Assembly: GCA_024180945.1 (NCBI GenBank) | Contig: JAKSGN010000003.1 | Coordinates: 2,728,001-2,792,000, forward strand | Reading direction: 5' to 3' | DNA length: 64,000 nt | From: Macrophomina tecta | Taxonomy: Eukaryota > Ascomycota > Dothideomycetes > Botryosphaeriales > Botryosphaeriaceae | The notes under the pieces: generated by a model | The model's input: only the letters and a program-made list of their open reading frames with translations | Database searches by the model: none | Told to the model about the DNA's origin: nothing | Shown here: in pieces, positions 1-12,056 of the stretch | Position numbering within the stretch: the stretch's first letter is position 1 | Layout of the letters: each line of letters begins with the position of its first letter | Program-made: the position numbers and the translations under genes

Positions 1-2877
1 TGCTCTGACCGCTACGTCAGCCGCCACCAAGCCATCACAGACCGCACAGCCACAGGAGAAAAAGATGACGGTGGCCGGGAAGCTGCGCGCCAAGACCGCT
101 GCTTCCGCCCTTGTTCGACGCCTTCTTGTGGGGCCGCGACGGCAGCCACTGCGATGCCGGTGCCATGCCGTGCGCTCTGCCTTCTCTTCTGCTCCCGGCC
201 TGCCCGGGCCTTCGAAATCGACCGATGCCGACCGATGCGCCGGTCAGGCAAGCATTGGTACACACAAATGCGTTTCATGCTCCAGAGGGCAACTTCCGTG
301 CTCCTCCCTTCGCTTCCGTCGATGCACACTCCCAGCCCGTATAGCCGGCTCCCCCTTCTCTCCCATGTCCGTGTCTGCTGAGAGGGATACAACCTCACAT
401 GAATCAAGGCCCAGCCGCTTGCCGCTTTGGCCCGTCTGCGCCTGCGGAGACATGTTGATCTCTGTGTTTTTGAGAATGTTTTTTTAGTCTTCTATGAGAC
501 CTTCTCTTGGCTTCCAAGGCTTCTATAGTAAGGGGTTCGCGGATTGCGGTCGAGGCGAGGTCCGGGGCGAGGCTTGGCTGCGCCCTTGTTTCGCCTGCGA
601 ATATTTCTCTCTAATTTTGATAGTTGTGGAGGCGTTGGGTTTTGCCGTTCGAGACTTGGATGAGGCAGACGGGAAGGCCCGTCGTCCGCACTTTACTTAT
701 CATTCGGCTGGGCAAATTGGCTGCCCTTTTTTTTTTTTTTTTTCCCCGAGAGCTCTTGGCCGACTGATGGTAAGTATTAGTGGGTCTTTTATCGCTATAG
801 AGTATGTGGGGCTTATGACTTGGATGTTGGGTTTGATTGCAGATTGTTGCGCGGCTGCCGAGTACGACGGGGGTTGTGGTGCGAAGGTAGGTGCTCAGAG
901 TGTTTGGAGCTTTTGGGTAATGGTTGGCTGCCTTGTTTGTTTGCACGATCTGTCTACTCGTTGCGCTTCTTGGGGACACGAAGGATGAAGAAGTGACAGC
1001 TGAATCAAGCACTACAGCTGGAAGGACCTCTTGCTCACGAGTATAGTCACCGTGACCAAGAATCAAGCCGTTGAACGAATCCCGGCCTTCCATGCGCCAT
1101 CATATAGGGCCGGGCTCGAAGTAGCGGAGTCTTCACTGGACAATGTTACTGATAGCCATTCAATACTTGTACTGTGTGCAAGTATTGACTCCGTTAGTGA
1201 GCTTCAGTAGGGATATAATTATCTCATCGATACTGTTGGCGGGAAAGTAGCAATTATTCAGACGTATATATCCAGAGAGAATGGTGATACTTCAATTGAC
1301 CGTTGTTTCTACTTCCATGAAGTCTAGTATCGTCAGCCAAGGCTCAATCGTATCACGCCACGCCAACGAGAAGAGCTGCGCAGGCGACCTCACCTAACCT
1401 TCCCTTTGTGAGCATAACAAGTCCAGCCTCCGACCCCTCGAGCTGATCGAGCACTCTCCGAACCACCCCCGTGATTGAAGTCTGCAATCCCTCCAACATC
1501 GAGGGAAGCAAGGACCGCAGCACTCACCTCCCGCCCCCGCCCCCACCCAGCCGCATACGTGGCCAACGTGATCGACACCACATCCAGCGGAGCGTTGCGG
1601 TTCATGGCACGCTCGCAAAGGCACCTGCATAACCCCTGCGCCCTGCCCTTCGCCCACATCTCCTTCCTCGCCTCCCCCATGCACCATGTCCACAGCATCA
1701 TGCCCTGGTCGAGCAGCCTGTCGCTCCCACACGCCTCTTACCTCGCCCTGGCCATCCTCGCGGCGACGTCGATCTAGAATATGGCGGCCCGGGACGGCCG
1801 GCTGAGGCTGGGAGTGGAAGTGGTGGTGCGGGGGTTGCTCTGCTGCAGTTCTGTTGATGTCGAAGAAGAGAAGGAGGGCGCGGAAGCGGAAGAGAAGGGG
1901 GAGGGGCCGGCGGTGGAGTCTGGTCGCGGGATGAGGAGTCTGTAGACGTGGTGCATATGGCGCGGGTGGGCGCTGGCCAGGCGGCCGGGCTGCTGGTCGT
2001 AAACTGACGGCCGGCCTGGGCTGTTCTATGCAATCTCTCTTCGTTTGTCCACCTTCTCCCCGCTCTGGAAAACAAAAAAAAAAAAAAAAGGGTTAAATTG
2101 TGGGTTCGGAAATCGTGAAGGTGAAGCTTGCAGGCGGCCCGCTCAGGTTCTTGGCGGACTTCCGCTGCTTTTTCGGGTCGATATGCTGCTGATTCGCTGT
2201 AGGCAGGCAGAAAGCTACAAAGGGCACACTTGCGTCACAGTGCGTCAAGCCGCCGTCAGCCCAGCTGCCTAGAGGAGGAGCAGGAATTTCCTGATGCAGC
2301 AAGCGCCGTCCAACTATCTATTGGCGCCGAATAACTGCGTCTGGAGGGCGTTGCCTAAAGCCGGATAGTTCCGGAAAGGTGTTTCTTTTGGAGGCACGAC
2401 TGGCTCATCTGATCCGCCCGAACCTTAATCACTGAACAAAAATACAACAGCGCACAAAGGCGAGACTCCTGAGAAAGTTCCGCGTCCTAGTGCGGCCTCT
2501 TTACCGAGAAGCGACTTGCCCGAATAGGAAATAAATCACGATCCACTGCTCGGATTTGGAAAAGAATTTGACAACGAATCAACAATGAATACGAACATGC
2601 ATACTTTGCAAGACTTTTCCTTGTTATTCCGCACCGGAATACTTTGACTGAGAAATATGAGACCATGAAAAGTTTCCGGGACGCGCCCCGGGTAAGAAGC
2701 GTGTTTCCAGGGCGGAGCTGCCACTGAATGCAGGGCAAACCCTTCTCCACTGTAACCCCTCGTACGCCTAACCGCCACCCACAACAAAACTCCAGGAAAT
2801 CGCAGAGTAAATGCAACGACGACCGCCCGCTGGGTATCAAGAAGCGCTAGATGAGGGCGAAAAGGCGGCAGATGTGA
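1..2877. other. Intergenic, no gene recognised
   Basis: I see no coding region with a recognisable domain or convincing exon structure here. There are homopolymer tracts (about 20 T near 726-745, about 17 A near 2073-2090) and GC-rich, proline/arginine-type open frames around 1400-2075 that look like compositional artefacts. A gene with many short exons, or a long UTR of a gene lying to the left of the window, cannot be excluded. Confidence 0.5.
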
Positions 2878-4584
2878 CTACGCCGCCCGCCCTTTGCCTC
2901 TTCCCGTCCCGCTGCCAGTTCGCCGCATGCCAACACCGCCTATAGAGCTGCCGTTTCCGTGTCTGCTCATGGGTACGCCACCCATGCCGCTGTCACTGTT
3001 CGCTGCGCTTATTGGTACTCCACCAAAATCTATCTGCGGCGCAAGGTTGTTGATTCCATTTCCGTTGCTGTCATTTCTCAAATTGCTCGGTTGGTACTGG
3101 TACTCTCGGGCCTGAAGCGGACCGCAGGCTGTCTGAAGAAGTCTCTCATTGATCTCGTCACTGCCATCGCTGGGACGGCCCATGATGGCGAAATCATTTT
3201 CAACTTCTGCATTAGTAAGACCGGGAGGAGTTGGAGCCGAAGCGTTGGCCTTGCTGCCAACATTGGCGGGGAGAATGACCGGAGCTACGCTGGAAAATGG
3301 AAGAGCCCCGGTACGCTCCGCAGCGAGGGCAAGATCCGCCAAAGGATTGTTGCGTGTCGAGCCGCGGGTCGCATGGTGCGATTGCGTACGCTCCATTTCC
3401 GGGGCGGCGGCGGGAGTTGCGCTATCTTCATCGCCCTCCACCTCGCCCTCATTTGCCGTGGCGGTGCCTGAATCGTCGCCGCCCTCGGGAGCGCCATTAT
3501 GGGCTCCGTTCGTACCGTTGGTGGCACCGTTGTGACTATTCTGCTCCTGAACCCTGAGCTTATTGAAAAAATGTGTGGTAGCAACAGCGGCCGTGTTCAT
3601 GGTCATGGCGAGCTCCTTGTCGGTGAACAAGCGGTCAATGGAATATGCCGGGGCTTCGAATTGCGTATGCATGGTCTTCGCCTTTGCATCGCGGAACGGC
3701 GATGCGAAGCCTAGGTCGGGGTTGCGTCCTGAGGGGCCTGGGGAGCCGCTGTCGGCCTCTTCAAAGGCGGCCTTCCTCTTGCGAGACTTGTCCGTAGCCA
3801 TGGCGGTGCCGACCATTTCGTCTGGGTCACCGACACGATGGCGGGTATGGCGAGTCTTCCGGTTGCTGGCAGGGCCGCCGGGGGAGGCAGGGTTCGTGAT
3901 GCTGAACTGGTTAGGATGCAGCAGGAGAGCATTGCTGTCAGCGATATCCAGTTGTTCTTTCTCCTTCAGCAGGCGCGATTGCCGCTGCTTCACGCTGGCT
4001 ACCAGTCGTTCCCGAAGCGTATTTGCAAGGTGACGGTGCTCCTCCTGCGCGAGTCTGACTTTGTACTGATGCGATTGTTCGAGTTCGCGCATGCTAGCGT
4101 TATACTTGTTCTGCAGACCATATTAGCGGCGCTCGTCGGAAGTAGTGTGCGAGAAATGACCGACCCAGAGCATGGTAAGCGCGATATCGCGAGCTTCCAA
4201 GGCATCGTTCGCTTCGTTCACAAACTTGCTGTAGAAACGGCCGACCTGAGCAACGTAATCGCCCGTGGCAGTTCCAGGCTGGGCAGGCTGAGCACCAGTA
4301 GTGCCTTGGATGGCCTCGGCTACCTCGTCGCCAGTGTCGTCCAGCGGCTTGTTCTTGTAGGGGTCGGCGCGCATTATCAGGGCCATGTCGGTCTGGACCG
4401 CTTGGATCTGAGCGCGATAATGCTGATCGCGGTTCTCGGAGAATGAGGCGAACATGTCGTTGAGCTTTTCCGAAAGCATGGTGCGGCGCTTGTCGCGCTT
4501 CGACAGCGGCAGCGGAGGAGGGGAGGTTGCAGAGTGGCCGAATGGGATTTCGCCTGGCGGCGAGACACTGCGTGTTCGCGCCAT
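2878..4584 (-). CDS. Sds3/Dep1-like subunit of an Rpd3-type histone deacetylase complex
   Basis: Two exons, 4584-4165 and 4110-2878, joined in phase 0 by a 54-nt intron with donor GTCGGT, branch-like GCTAAT and acceptor CAG; about 550 residues. The N-terminal third carries the Sds3-like signature: KRDKRRTMLSEKLNDMFASF, then a helix with DQHYRAQIQAVQTDM and ADPYKNKPLDD. The spliced junction restores a coiled coil (NKYNASMRELEQSHQYKVRL, then LAQEEHRHLANTLRERLV). The remainder is low-complexity and charged, ending in a glycine/arginine-rich tail. Sds3-family proteins are scaffold subunits of the Sin3/Rpd3L corepressor in the nucleus, where the coiled coil mediates assembly. The same-strand neighbour upstream is TOP2, with the start about 690 bp downstream of its stop. 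Whether this is the Sds3 or the Dep1 orthologue cannot be decided by reading. The donor is weak but is the only one that keeps the frame. Confidence 0.8.
4111..4164 (-). other. Intron of the Sds3-like gene with unusual GTCGGT donor
   Basis: Read on the minus strand, the 54-nt interval runs from GTCGGT to CTGCAG. Removing it joins LTMLW to NKYNASM and continues the coiled coil without a frame change. Unspliced, the frame stops within 14 codons. Confidence 0.75.
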
Positions 4585-5085
4585 GATGCGCTGCAGCGTA
4601 GGATAGCTGGCAGGCGAGGCTCAGACGCAGGAGCTGCTGTAGTGAGCTGACTTCGTTGTCCAACACCGCAAGCCGGACTGCAGGACGAACGGGGCAGTCG
4701 AGCGAGGTCTGCGAATTAGCGCCCCGAGGAAAGCGGACACGCTGCAGGAAAGGGGCAGCGCAATTGGGACAACCGACAGAAAGAGTCGAGGGCGGTCCGC
4801 ACAAGGGCAGAGTGCAGCGGATGAAGGTGGTGATGGAGCAGCCGCAGCAACACACAGTACAAACCCGCGAGCGGCATCTCCCGCGCCGGCCTAGGGCTTG
4901 CAATCCGATCATGCGCCGAATCCGGCCCGACCTTAACTCCGCCCAGGGCCATGGGTATTGAACACTTAACAACGGACAGCAGCGGGATTTGCTCTCGATT
5001 TCTCCCAACCTAGCCCCATTGCTTATGGTGCGAATCAATGGCAAGGAAAACGAAGAGCAAGCATGAACTGCACAGTTCTACTTTG

Positions 5086-5091
<6 letters not shown>

Positions 5092-5120
<29 letters not shown>
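5092..5120. repeat. (AG)n microsatellite
   Basis: About 29 bp of uninterrupted AG dinucleotides between the Sds3-like gene and the TOP2 stop codon. It lies in the probable 3' UTR of TOP2 or promoter of the Sds3-like gene. Confidence 0.9.
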
Positions 5121-5122
<2 letters not shown>

Positions 5123-5270
5123 CTGCACTAAACTGAATGGAACCGACCGTAGCCGCCTGTGCGGTGTCCTCATTCACCAGCAACGCCATTCTGCTCTGTC
5201 CCCCGGCCACCTGAACTCCAAGTGATGATCTCACAATAATCCTCCAGAACGCTGCAAGCAAACCCCTATT

Positions 5271-8200
5271 CTATTCGCTTCCATCATCGTCAAAATCCTC
5301 CTCGCTGGCCGCGCTAGCCTCTGAAGCATCCTCATCCTCGTCTTCATCGTCGTCGTCGTCGTCGTCGACGACATACTTCTTTGCTGCCGCAGCCCGAGCC
5401 GGGCGTGCCTTAGCGTAGGCCTTAGCTGCGGGACTGAGTGTCTTCGGCTTCTCCGATGTCTTCTCAACTGCCTTCGATGTAGCCTTCGATGCGCCGGCCT
5501 TGGCCTTTGCTGCCGTAGTCTTGCTTGCCGCAGGTCTGCCGCGTGGCTTAGCTGCAGGCTTTGCGGGAGGCTCATCTTCCATATCGATGTCGCTGTCATC
5601 CGACAGCCTGGTGTCGTTGGCGGTGCGGGGGATTTGCCTCTGCGGCGAAGGCTGAGGCGCAAGCATAGTATAGTCCGTCTGAGATTCCTCGTGGTCCGAA
5701 TCCTCAAGCGACGGCCTCGTCCTACCAACCGCAACAGTCGAGAGTCCAGCGCCTTTAGCACGCGACTTCGAGGCCGAGAAGAGCTGGCGACCAGAGGCAT
5801 CAGACGGTCCATTAATTCCCTTGACCAGGTTGCTGACATCACCCAAACCATCGTCCGCCATCTCCTCATCGCTGTCTGAGTCCGACAGGACATAGGTAGC
5901 CTTCTTCTTGGCTGCCGCAGCACGAGGCTTACGCGTCGCCGCCTCTGCTTTTGTCTCTCTTGCGACTTCCGCGAAGACATCGTCGTCGTCACTTTCATCG
6001 CTGACGACTGCCTTCTTAGATTTCGCCGCAGGCTTCTTAGCCTTAGCAGGACGTTTCGGAGCAACGTCAGACACGAACTCATCGTTCTCGTCGTCGCTAA
6101 CCACAATCTTCTTGGGTTTGGCGGCAGCTTTCTTAGTCTTGGGCGCGGGCTTCGGAGGAGCGTCCGACAACAGCTCGTCGCTCTCGTCATCGCTAACCAC
6201 GGTCTTCTTCGACTTAGCAGCGGGCTTCGCAGTCTTAGTAGCGGGTTGGGAGGGAGCGTCTGCAAAGTCGTCGTCGCTAAAGCTGTCGAGATCAGACGTC
6301 TTCTTCGCCTTATTTGGAGCCTTGGCCTTGCTCGTGGATGCTGCAGGGGCAGTCTGTATGTTTGTCAGCCTTGTGATTCAGCCATCAAGATGTAGGGTTC
6401 CGCAAAACTTACAGTTGCCGGCACGTCAGACTTGTTCCCGTCCGCGGCATTTGGGGAATCATCCATCTCCATGATAGAGTCCGAGTCGTCCTTGTCAGAG
6501 GTCTTGCCATGCTTTGCCATGTAGCTCGAGAGAAGGCTAGTCTTCGGCTGTGGTGCATTTGACTTGGTTTCGACCGTCGTCGTCGTCGCAGCCTTTGCTT
6601 TCTCCTTCTCCTTAGCTGTGGCATTATCATCGTATTTCGAGAAGTAACTCGTCAGCACACTACTCTGCTTCGGCTTCTGCGCAGTCTTCTTCTTCTTGCC
6701 GATTTCAAAATCCTCGTCGCTCATGGCATCGCTGTCATCTGCCTTGCGCTTCTTGCCGCCCTTGCTGGAGCCGATGCGGAGCTTAGCCGAAGCGCGACGA
6801 CCCTTGTTGCGGGACTTCTTCGCCTCATTCGCCTCGAAGGCCAGGACATTGTCGTATTCCTCAATAAAGGCCTCAAGGTCCTCGTTCCAGAGATCCTTAG
6901 GGGACTTCTTCAGGAGAGTGTTGATTTCCTCCTCCTTGTCGCCAATTTGCTTCAGAAGCTTCTCGACGCGTTCCTGAGTGAGCGACCAGATAGCCATGCC
7001 AAGCAGATAATCGTAGTCGTTGGCGCCAGGTTCGTTGTCGGACTCCTCCTCATCTTCCAAGAACTCCTCCTCCTCACCCTGCTTCTTTGCTTCGTTCTTT
7101 GGAATGGGCTTGAAGCCCAGTTTCTTCAACTCCGCAACCAAAACAGCCTTCTTTTTCTTCGAAACGGTAAGCTTGCCATCGATGATCATCTTGATAAAGC
7201 GGGACTGGTTGGACAGCTTTTCAAGCTCCCTGTTCATCTCATCAAGTAGGTTCTGCTTGCGCTTCTCGTAGTACTTGAGTCGAAGAATGTAGAACTCCTC
7301 CAGGATATCCAGCTCGGTGGCATATTTGTGGATGCGGCCCTGGTGGTCGAACGCAACGAGGTTGGAGGTGGCCATGCTCTTGTACAGCTTGAAACGCTCC
7401 TCGAGGCCCATTTCAAGAGCCGTAGCCATGGCCTTGGCATCGGACATCTTGATAACGAACCGGACCTTGGTCAAAGTATGGTACTCATTGTAGTCTTTGA
7501 TGAACGAGGCGGACTTCTCGCCCTTGATGATCTCTTCAAGTTTGTCCTTGAAATCCTGAGTCCAGACACGAATGGGAAGCTCAGAAATCTCCACCTCCAG
7601 CTCTCCGGTCTGCAAGATTTTGCCCGTGAACTTGTAGCGATCGCCACCCATGTCTTCGATGGTACCCTCCCAGTTCTTGAACCATGGCATCATGCGAACC
7701 ATGTCATCTTTGGAACTGCCAGCCATCCTCCGCCTCAGATTCTCGACGATCTCCTTCGGGTTGTAGTTGGGGATAGACGAGCTCCAGCCAGTGCCGATAC
7801 CGTCCGCGCCGTTCACAAGGATCATCGGAAGAATAGGAACGTACATGGTTGGCTCGATTGGCTTTCCGTCATCCTGATCGTGCTCAAGCAGCGGCTCATC
7901 GGATACGTGGAAAAGTTTACGGGCAAGCGGAGAAAGTCGCGTGTAAATGTAACGGGCGCTGGCAGCATCGCTACCGCCCTGGATACGAGAACCGAAGTTA
8001 CCGCTAGGCTCAAGCAAATTGATATTGTTGGAGCCAACGAAGTTTTGAGCCAGACCAACAATCGTTTGCTGGAGTGAGGCATCACCGTAGGCATAGTTGG
8101 TCAAGCCTCCAACAAAACCGGCGAGCTCGTTGACCTTGATGTCCTTCCTCAGATTCTTCTTGAAGCAGGTGTAAAGCACCTTGCGTTGACCCGGCTTGAA

Positions 8201-10567
8201 ACCATCGATTACGGAGGGAATTGAGCGCAGGTTGTCCACCATACTGAACAGGATCAGTTCCTTGTTGACGAAGTCCTCGTATGAGATCTTTGAGGCAGAC
8301 ATGTCCAGGTAAGTTCCCGGAACAAAGTTGCGCAACCATTCCTTGCGCGCGTCCGCCTTCTTCTTGGAAAAGGCCAGGTCAATGAGCTCTGCTTCTTGGT
8401 CCTTCATCGTGTGGAACTCCTTCAAATGCTTGTCCAGATCCTGAAAATACTCAACAGCGTCTTCTGGCTTGCTGGTTCCCAGACCCTTGTAGTACTTATG
8501 GTCCCAGCCCTTTTGATGTGTGGGGTCCTTCTTCCACTCTTCGTACTCGGGCATGGTGAAAAACGACTTGAGCTGCTTCGGATGCTTCGGATCACCCTTC
8601 CAAACCTTAACAATAGGGGTAATGAATTCAAGCAGGAAACCTTCGATTTTGAGAAGACTGGGGAACTGAACTTGCAAAAAGTTGATGAGAAGACCCTTGA
8701 TATGACTGCCATCGTGATCTTGATCAGTCATGATCATGATGTGGCCATAACGAAGGCTCTTGGTATCCGTGTATTCCTTCTTGTGCTGCAGACCGATAAA
8801 CTTCTTGATGTTCTGGATCTCCTGGTTCTTCGAAATTTGGTCAATGGAGGCATCACGCACGTTGAGCATCTTTCCACGCAACGGGAAAACTCCAAAGAGA
8901 TCTGGGTCGACCGTGGCGCGTCCAGCTAGAGCGAGCAAACTGGCCGAATCACCTTCCGTGAGGATCAAAGTGCACCTGTAACCATCCTTGGTACCGGCCT
9001 TGTTGGCATCCGTCAACTTGGAGTGGTTCATGCGCATTCTCTTGCTACCGTCGGATTTCTTGAGGACTTGGTCGGCCTTTTGCTGGGCAAAGTGCAAGAT
9101 GTTGTTGACAACCTCCGTCTTGGCGATGGCCTTCAAAAAGTTGTCCGAGACGCTACACTTGCTTCCAAACTGGCTGACCTTAGTGGTCATTTGCTCCTTG
9201 GTTTGTGATGTGAATGCGGGGTTAACAATCTGACAATTGACGAAGAGGAAGATATGGTTCTTGAGGTGCTGTGGCTTCAGTTGAAACCCCCCCTTATTCT
9301 TCTTCTTGATGATATCCGTGAGCTTGTTGACGATTTGGTCGGCAATATAACTGACGTGCGTCCCACCAGATGTTGTTGCAATCGAGTTCACGAAGGAAAC
9401 CTGCTGGAACGAGCCATCAGACACCGCGAATCCGATTTCCCAGCGCTCGTCAGGGTTGTCGGTGAGGATCACTTCCTTTTCGCCCTCACTGCTGGCTCCA
9501 CTGGCAACCTGCTCGGACTTGATCGCCTTGGTGTACATCTTCATGTAATCCTTGAAGTTCTTGATTTTGATGCGTTCGCCATTGAGGTAGACCTTCACGC
9601 CTTTACACGTGCCTGCAAGATCGTAAACGCGGCGCTTTGCCAGGCCCTCAAAGTCGTCGTCGATGCCGTCCATGCCAAATTTGGCGTAGTCGGGCTTGAA
9701 GGTGACCATGGTATAGTCTTCACCCTTGTGTGACGTGATCTTGGCTTTGCCACACTTTGCCATATTGTCGGTCCAGGTCTGCTTGTACTTCTTCCCTACA
9801 CGGGAGTCGACGGTCTCCAAGGAGAATTCAGTACTGAAAATGTTGCAGAGCTTTGCACCGTAACCGTTGCGGCCACCGGTAACCTTTTGTTGATTGTCAT
9901 CGTAGTTCGAGGAGGTGAGGAGATGGCCGAAAATCAGTTCCGGAATGTAAATGCCTTCCTTCTGCGGGGCCTGTCAGCGCAATACGAAGTGGATTGAGTA
10001 AGGCGGACGTACGCTATGGATCTCGATAGGGATACCCTTGCCGTTGTTTTTAACACTGATTTCCCCGGAGACGCGGTCGATCTTGACCCTCATCTCGTTC
10101 ATATTCTTATCGTTCTGCTTGTTGTCGGCGGCGTTGACCAGGATCTCGTCGAAGATTTTGTACAAGCCGGGCACGAAGCTCACTTCGCGCATTTCCATGG
10201 CCTCAGTCACAGAGTTGTACACCCACATTTGCTTTTGGTCGCGCTCAACAGAGCCAATGTAGGTGTCCGGGCGCTTGAGAATGTGCTCTAATTGAGTGAG
10301 CCGTTGGTACTTCTCGGTCGCGCTTCCTGGCGCGGCCTTGGGCGCCTTCGGCATGACCGGTGAAGCGTCGCTCATAATTGTGTCGTCGTCATCGTCGCGA
10401 ACGAAACTGTCGTTGTGGACGGGTTGTAGAGGCTCCTTCTTCTTGACCGCGCGTTTCGGGGCGGTGGCTTTCTTGGACGTGGGTTTTGCGGCGGCCTTCT
10501 TGGGAGGCGCCTCCTGGAAGTCGGAGCCATCGGAGATTTCGAATGGCGATTCTTCGTCAGACGACAT
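5271..10567 (-). CDS. TOP2: DNA topoisomerase II
   Basis: Three exons, 10567-10013, 9970-6413 and 6353-5271, with two phase-0 introns (43 and 59 nt); about 1731 residues, normal for fungal TOP2. The start MSSDEESPF was preferred to an in-frame ATG 33 nt upstream because acidic N-termini of this kind are usual. Domains in order: GHKL ATPase (HILKRPDTYIGS near 95-106, EILVNAADNKQND at 141-153, GGRNGYGAK near 218, QTK near 440); TOPRIM with EGDSA (Glu524) and the DQDHD aspartates near 602-605; breakage-reunion domain with the DNA-linking tyrosine in ASARYIY, about Tyr859; and a C-terminal tail of about 500 residues rich in acidic SDDE blocks and KKPAAK-type basic stretches. It relaxes and decatenates DNA in the nucleus using ATP. 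The catalytic core is intact. Confidence 0.97.
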
Positions 10568-12056
10568 TTTGAGGGTATCGTAAGGGGTATCAGCAAACAA
10601 AAGGAAGAAAAGAAGAACCCGAGCGGTCGCAAAGAGTGCCTGACGCTGCGCAACGCCGCTGATCTGCTGTCTGCCTCACTTCACCCGAGAAGGACGTAGA
10701 AAGGTGGCACGAAGAAGGGAAGGTGAGCGAACCGTATGGCAAATAAGGTAGGTGCCTGGAGGTTAGTAGAACGGCGAGGTGAGGCAGTGAGTGTCGCGAT
10801 TCGCGAACGGGACACGGCCGCCCTCCCAGACTGTTTTTGTTTACAGGCTGATGGCCACTCACCGCCCGCCCTCCGACGTGGCTCGTGCGGCGGCGGTCTC
10901 TTTTCTGCCATTCTGCCTCAGGCTCGAAATCCAGCCTTTTTCCCGCGTACTCATCCCTCTCGAACCATGTGCCGTTCCGCATGCCTACTCCGAACGGTTT
11001 TGTTACAAATGGGTTTGGAAGTCGTTCATTACGGTACAGGTAACCCTCGAGAAGCACGCTATGTGGATGCACAAAAGGACCTGGCGGGAACGCTTGCCTC
11101 CTACTGGAATATTAAACTCTCGCCGCACGGAAATGATTATCGTCTCCCAGTTTCGCAACACCACGGCTACGTCATCATCCCTTCCGTGGAAACGAAACTA
11201 TAGGTTGGACGTCAATATATAAAGATATTGATAGTATTCACAGTTAGCTGGTAGCTTCAGCTTCCCGTCCGACTTCTCACCATGCTCTGCAGGATGGTGG
11301 CCCATCATTCCGCACACCAGGAGCATGATCTCGCCTTTCACACTTGTAATCTTGCTATCTCCGCTTATACCAGCACTGACTATGTTGCAATTCCCCTGCA
11401 AGGCTTGTGCTGTATACCCTGGTCAATGCAGAGAGGCAGCAGACGATGGTTTGAAACGTTGTTTGGTTGTATTGGTCAGTGACCCTAGTCATGGCGGGAT
11501 GTCTTCCTGCGGGTATGGAACAAGCCGGCTTGGAGCCCGTTCCTACGCCGCCTAACACCCACAGGTCGATAGGATCTCGCTAAAGCATGTAAGCTGACCG
11601 GTCATGTTTCACCATAAGAGATAGTGCTCCAACCATCCACGTCTTCCAGCAGCGACTACAATGACCGCGTCCGTCTGCATCCACAAACTTAGAAAAGACG
11701 CTAGCGCATCCCCTACCAACTCCGTCACATTTTGCTGGACAGTGTTATTGTGATGCTTTCCTGACAGCCTTCCAACTAGGAATCGGCGGTGGAATCGTCA
11801 CTGTCAGTCCCAATGGAAAGGATAAGGCAGTGTGGCCCCTTGTCGCGCGAAAGTATGACTTCTGCCGCCAAAGGCTGTCGAGTGCTGGTGACACTTGATC
11901 GTTCGTGCTGGAGGCTGGCTGCATTAGCCATGAGCGGGAGAGAATCCAGCATGTCCAGAAGAGATAGACATGTGAAGGAGATGCCCTCAAGACGCTTCTC
12001 AAGATTTCGTCTCTTCCATGGACCATTTCGAGGCGATTCGGTATAGCGCCATTCTT
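10568..12056. other. Intergenic: TOP2 upstream region and RRN11 downstream region
   Basis: No gene recognised. The left part should contain the TOP2 promoter and 5' UTR. An AT-rich TATATAAAG lies near 11215. Open frames at 11745-12060 on the minus strand begin right behind the RRN11 stop and look like its 3' UTR, with no domain motif. Confidence 0.5.

Noticed and set aside
1390..2075. GC-rich minus-strand open frames (one reading MMLWTWCMGEARKEMWAKG) that look protein-like
   Set aside because: No family motif, no consistent exon joins, and similar frames appear on the opposite strand; treated as compositional.
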